In this document: positions 11,959 to 14,711 of the stretch, piece by piece | How the letters are laid out: every line of letters starts with the position of its first letter | Numbering within the stretch: position 1 is the first letter of the stretch | NCBI GenBank assembly: GCA_013824055.1 | Contig: PNNE01000031.1 | Location: forward strand, 1-14,711 | Reading direction: 5' to 3' | Source of the DNA: Rhodobacter sp. | GTDB lineage: Bacteria > Pseudomonadota > Alphaproteobacteria > Rhodobacterales > Rhodobacteraceae | Length of the DNA: 14,711 bases | Program-made: the position numbers and the translations under genes | The notes under the pieces: model-generated | Told to the model about the DNA's origin: nothing | The model's database searches: none | Seen by the model: the letters and a program-made list of their open reading frames with translations, nothing else

Positions 11959-12654
11959 ATGATGATCGACGGGCTGATCTTCGACAAGGATGGGACCCTG
12001 TTCGACTTTCGCGTCAGCTGGGGCCGCTGGGCCGGGACGTTCCTGCGCCGGATCGCGTCGGACGAAGGCCACGCCGCGCGGCTGGGGCGGGCCATCGGCT
12101 ATGATCTTGCCTCGGCGACCTTTTCGCCCGACAGCCCGGTGATTGCCGCCACCGCCGCCGATATCGCGGCAGCGCTCTTGCCCGAACTGCCGGGTGTGAC
12201 GCTGGCCGAGCTGACCGACCGGATCGACGCAAGCGCCGGGATGGCGCCGATGTCCGAAGCAGTGCCGCTGCGGCCGCTGCTGGATGCGTTGCGCGGGCAG
12301 GGGTTGCGGCTGGGGCTGGCGACGAACGACTCCGAAGCGCCTGCGCGACAGCATCTGGAAAGCCACGGGATCACCGACTGCTTCGATTTCATCGCCGGGT
12401 ATGACTCGGGCCACGGGGCAAAGCCGGGGCCGGGGATGTGCCTGGCCTTCGTGCGGCACACCGGGCTTCAGCCCCGGCGGGTGGCGATGGTCGGCGACAG
12501 CCGACATGACCTGGACGCCGGGCGGGCGGCAGGGATGCGGACCATTGCGGTGCTGACCGGAGTTGCCCGGCGCGAGGATCTTGCGCCCCACGCCGATGTC
12601 GTGCTGGACGATATCGGCGCCATTCCGGCCTGGCTTTCCGGCCTGAAAGCCTGA
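11959..12654 (+). CDS. HAD-superfamily phosphatase, phosphoglycolate phosphatase-like
   Basis: A 231-residue soluble HAD hydrolase. All four motifs are present: motif I FDKDGTL with nucleophile D9 and acid D11, motif II ATND (T122), motif III lysine K155 in GAKP, and motif IV GDSRHD (D180, D184) binding Mg2+. An alpha-helical cap (about 18-100) between motifs I and II is the C1 type seen in Gph phosphoglycolate phosphatases. The substrate is probably a small phosphate ester but is not proven. The start at 11959 is the first of two adjacent ATGs; GAGGGG lies just upstream and favours the second (11962) by spacing. It lies 5 bases after DUF3572, probably co-transcribed. Confidence 0.9.
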   Translation: MMIDGLIFDKDGTLFDFRVSWGRWAGTFLRRIASDEGHAARLGRAIGYDLASATFSPDSPVIAATAADIAAALLPELPGVTLAELTDRIDASAGMAPMSEAVPLRPLLDALRGQGLRLGLATNDSEAPARQHLESHGITDCFDFIAGYDSGHGAKPGPGMCLAFVRHTGLQPRRVAMVGDSRHDLDAGRAAGMRTIAVLTGVARREDLAPHADVVLDDIGAIPAWLSGLKA

Positions 12655-12757
12655 ATCTGCGGACGGCGCGCGAAAAACGACGCCTCATCGTCGCAAATGC
12701 AGTGACCAGATCGGCTCTGCTTCCGTCATCTTCGCCCCACGCGAATGGAGAGTGACG

Positions 12758-14314
12758 ATGGCGGATGAACCAGCTCGGAGAAAGCGCGCCGGTGGGCGGG
12801 CGGGGATGAAGGTCCGCGCCGGCTCGGCGGTGATCGACCAGATGCCCTGGCGGATCCCGGTCAACCCCGATGCGCCCATCGAGCCGCTGGATGCCGAGGC
12901 CGTGCAGCGCGTCCACCAGACCGCAATGCGCATCCTGCGCGACATCGGGATCGAGTTCCTGAACCCCGAAGCGGTGGAGCATCTGCGCCGCGCGGGCTGC
13001 ATCGTGAACGGAACCAACGTCCGGATGGACGAGGATTTCGTGATGGAAATGGTCGCCCGCGCGCCCGAGACCTTCACCATCACACCCCGCAACCCCGAGC
13101 GCGAGCTGATCATGGGCGGCAAGCACATGCTGTTCGTCAACGTCTCGTCGCCGCCGAACGCCTGGGACATGGAGCGGGGCAAGCGGTCTGGCGACTTCGA
13201 GACCTTTCGCGAGTTCATGAAGCTGACGCAGTATTTCAACTGCATCCACATCGCGGGCGGCTATCCGGTCGAGCCGGTGGATATTCATGCGTCGGTGCGA
13301 CACCTGGATTGCCTGTATGAGAAGCTGACCCTGACCGACAAGGTTGTCCACGCCTACAGCCTGGGCGCCGAGCGGGTCGAGGATGTGATGGAGATGGTCC
13401 GGCTGGCCGGGGGCCTCACGGAAGAGGAGTTCCAGGCCAAGCCGCGGATGTATACGAACATCAATTCGGTTTCCCCCCTGAAGCACGATTATCCGATGCT
13501 GGACGGCGCGATGCGGATGGCAATGCGCGGGCAGCCGGTGGTGGTGACGCCGTTCACGCTGGCGGGGGCGATGGCGCCGGTCACGATGTCGGGGGCGGTG
13601 GCGCTGTCGATTGCCGAGGCCCTGGCGGCGGTGGCGCTGCTGCAATACATCGCGCCGGGCTGTCCGGTGGCGATCGGCACCTTCACCAGCAATGTCGACA
13701 TGAAATCGGGGGCTCCCGCCTTTGGCACCCCGGAATACATGCGGGCGACGCAGATGACCGGGCAGCTGGTGCGCTTCTATGGCGTGCCGATGCGGGCGAG
13801 CGGGGTCTGCGCGGCGAACGTGCCGGACGGACAGGCGATGTGGGAGACGTCGAACAGCCTGTGGTCGGCGGTGCAAAGCCGCACCAACATGGTCTACCAC
13901 GCGGCGGGCTGGCTGGAGGGCGGGCTGATCGCGTCGCCCGAAAAGTTCATCATGGACTGCGAGGTCCTGCAGATGATCCAGCGCTATTTCGAGGAAGCGA
14001 CCTTTGCCACGCGGGACGAGGACCTGGCCTTTGACGCGATCAGGGAGGTCGGCGCGGGCGGGCATTACTTCGGGGTCCAGCACACCCAGGACCGGTATCA
14101 GGACGCCTTCTATGCGCCGATCGTGTCGGACTGGCGCAACTATGAGGCGTGGCAGGCCGACGGGTCGGTCTGGACGGTCGAGCGGGCGCACCGGATCTAC
14201 AAGCAGATCCTGGCCGAGTTCGAGGCGCCGGAGATGAACGGGGACCATCTGGAAGAGCTGCAGCGCTTCGTGGCGCGGCGCAAGCAGGAGGGCGGGGCGC
14301 CCACCGATTTCTGA
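12758..14314 (+). CDS. MttB-superfamily (trimethylamine/glycine betaine) methyltransferase, non-pyrrolysine
   Basis: A 518-residue TIM-barrel methyltransferase of the MttB superfamily, whose members move a methyl group from a quaternary or tertiary amine to a corrinoid protein. Recognised features: the N-terminal RAGGRAG leader, RILRDIGIEF (58-67), TITPRNPER, NINSVSPLKHDYPMLD, GAMAPVTMSGAVALSIAEAL (from about 269) and a C-terminal GAGGHYFGVQHTQDRYQDAF. The frame is uninterrupted, so no UAG-encoded pyrrolysine is present. It belongs to the MtgB-like branch, where glycine betaine and other quaternary amines are substrates; the exact substrate is not deducible. The ATG at 12758 has GGAG 7 bases upstream; the open frame starts at a GTG (12752). 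No MttC corrinoid protein, MtbA-type or RamA-like reactivase gene is adjacent in the window, and the gene appears to stand alone. Confidence 0.9.
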   Translation: MADEPARRKRAGGRAGMKVRAGSAVIDQMPWRIPVNPDAPIEPLDAEAVQRVHQTAMRILRDIGIEFLNPEAVEHLRRAGCIVNGTNVRMDEDFVMEMVARAPETFTITPRNPERELIMGGKHMLFVNVSSPPNAWDMERGKRSGDFETFREFMKLTQYFNCIHIAGGYPVEPVDIHASVRHLDCLYEKLTLTDKVVHAYSLGAERVEDVMEMVRLAGGLTEEEFQAKPRMYTNINSVSPLKHDYPMLDGAMRMAMRGQPVVVTPFTLAGAMAPVTMSGAVALSIAEALAAVALLQYIAPGCPVAIGTFTSNVDMKSGAPAFGTPEYMRATQMTGQLVRFYGVPMRASGVCAANVPDGQAMWETSNSLWSAVQSRTNMVYHAAGWLEGGLIASPEKFIMDCEVLQMIQRYFEEATFATRDEDLAFDAIREVGAGGHYFGVQHTQDRYQDAFYAPIVSDWRNYEAWQADGSVWTVERAHRIYKQILAEFEAPEMNGDHLEELQRFVARRKQEGGAPTDF

Positions 14315-14342
14315 TCTGTCCACGGAAGGACTGGTCGGGATG

Positions 14343-14362
14343 GACCTCTGGCAGCCAGGGTC
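14343..14362 (+). terminator. Hairpin downstream of the methyltransferase
   Basis: GACC (14343-14346), a bulged T, and CTGG (14348-14351) pair with CCAG (14355-14358) and GGTC (14359-14362) around the loop CAG. This gives an 8-bp GC-rich stem 28 bases after the stop codon. No T-run follows, as is common in such GC-rich genomes. It is a candidate terminator. Confidence 0.5.
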
Positions 14363-14449
14363 TGGGTGCGGAGGTCAGACGCTTGGTCCGACCGCCCCAT
14401 GCCTTGACCTTTCACGCCCTGTCCCGCAGGTTGCCGGGCAATCAACGCA

Positions 14450-14473
14450 GGCCCGAACGGGGGCCCGAACGGG
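14450..14473. repeat. Perfect 12-bp tandem repeat before the LolC/E gene
   Basis: GGCCCGAACGGG occurs twice in tandem (14450-14461 and 14462-14473), ending 11 bases before the LolC/E start codon. Each unit can form a small CCCG/CGGG stem. It could affect translation initiation or be neutral duplication. Confidence 0.85.
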
Positions 14474-14484
14474 CGAAAAGGCAG

Positions 14485-14711
14485 ATGGCAAAGAGCACGC
14501 GTCCCTTCTCGGGTTTCGAATTCATGATCGCCTGGCGCTATCTGCGCGCAAGGCGGGCCGAGGGCGGGGTCAGTGTCATGACCTGGATCAGCCTGATCGG
14601 GATCACGCTGGCGGTCTTTGCGCTGATCCTGACGCTGGCGGTGCGCGCCGGGTTCCGGGCCGAGTTCGTGGACACGATCCTGGGCGCCAATGCGCATGTG
14701 ACGGTCTATTC
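14485..14711 (+). CDS. LolC/LolE-type lipoprotein-releasing ABC transporter permease, partial
   Basis: Only the first 75 codons are present; the gene runs off the right edge. The N-terminus (FEFMIAWRYLRARRAEGGVS) followed by a transmembrane helix (about 33-52, TWISLIGITLAVFALILTLA) and VRAGFRAEF with NAHVTVY is the recognisable start of LolC/LolE permeases. These work with the ATPase LolD in the inner membrane to pass lipoproteins to LolA for delivery to the outer membrane. ATG 14485 has AAAGG a few bases upstream. LolC and LolE cannot be told apart from this fragment, and many alphaproteobacteria have a single LolF-like form. Confidence 0.88.
   Translation, partial: MAKSTRPFSGFEFMIAWRYLRARRAEGGVSVMTWISLIGITLAVFALILTLAVRAGFRAEFVDTILGANAHVTVY

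Noticed and set aside
12678..12693. CGACG-CCTCAT-CGTCG inverted repeat between the HAD and MttB-like genes
   Set aside because: A 5-bp stem with no T-run is expected by chance in such GC-rich sequence, and it is placed too ambiguously to call a terminator or an operator.
12389..14323. Long minus-strand open frame (644 codons) opposite the MttB-like gene
   Set aside because: It is the antisense of a clearly conserved methyltransferase gene. Its His/Arg/Pro-rich translation is typical of GC-rich shadow frames, and no family is recognised.
1..14711. tRNA, rRNA, CRISPR, IS elements or prophage genes
   Set aside because: I read both strands for cloverleaf ends, regularly spaced repeats, transposase motifs and terminal inverted repeats, and saw none that hold up.

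Overview
The window is visibly very GC-rich, densely packed and built from short divergent and convergent operons. Gene content and protein style point to an alphaproteobacterium of the Rhodobacteraceae (Rhodobacter/Paracoccus-like): a DUF983-Nudix pair, a PleD-type diguanylate cyclase next to DUF3572, an MttB-family methyltransferase, and a GTTC-N7-GTTC LexA box. This placement is inferred from remembered family features, not from a search. No tRNA, rRNA, CRISPR array, insertion sequence or phage gene was seen.

Layout. 1-2721 (minus strand): metG (cut by the left edge and broken by an apparent one-base frameshift), an SDR oxidoreductase, and an orphan ImuA-like SOS protein. The imuA promoter carries a LexA box between -35 and -10 and looks leaderless. 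2821-4988 (plus): a Tas-like aldo/keto reductase, a cysteine-rich lipoprotein and an overlapping lipocalin-like lipoprotein, ending in a large inverted repeat. 5070-7026: an XRE-type regulator (minus) diverges from a membrane fatty-acid desaturase (plus), with operator-like repeats between them. 6946-7957 (minus): DUF983 zinc-ribbon membrane protein and a Nudix hydrolase, translationally overlapping and tail-to-tail with the desaturase.

8151-10148 (plus) is the most interesting block. It holds a secreted protein with four EF-hands, an ECF sigma factor, a small single-pass membrane protein with anti-sigma topology, and a membrane-anchored periplasmic helical protein of the CnrX/CpxP-like 'heavy-metal sensor' type. 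The last three parallel the CnrH/CnrY/CnrX sigma-antisigma-sensor system. The calmodulin-like protein suggests a calcium or other divalent-cation envelope signal. The CnrX-style histidine ligands are missing, so the signal may not be a transition metal.

10145-11518 (minus) is a PleD-like diguanylate cyclase whose stop codon overlaps that of the sensor. 11651-12654 (plus) holds DUF3572 and a HAD phosphatase. 12758-14314 (plus) is a non-pyrrolysine MttB/MtgB-like methyltransferase with no corrinoid-protein gene beside it in the window. From 14485 the start of a LolC/LolE lipoprotein-export permease runs off the right edge.

No stretch above 300 bases lacks a gene. The largest gaps (7958-8150, 14315-14484, 11519-11650, 5928-6036) are described as features or findings where they hold something.
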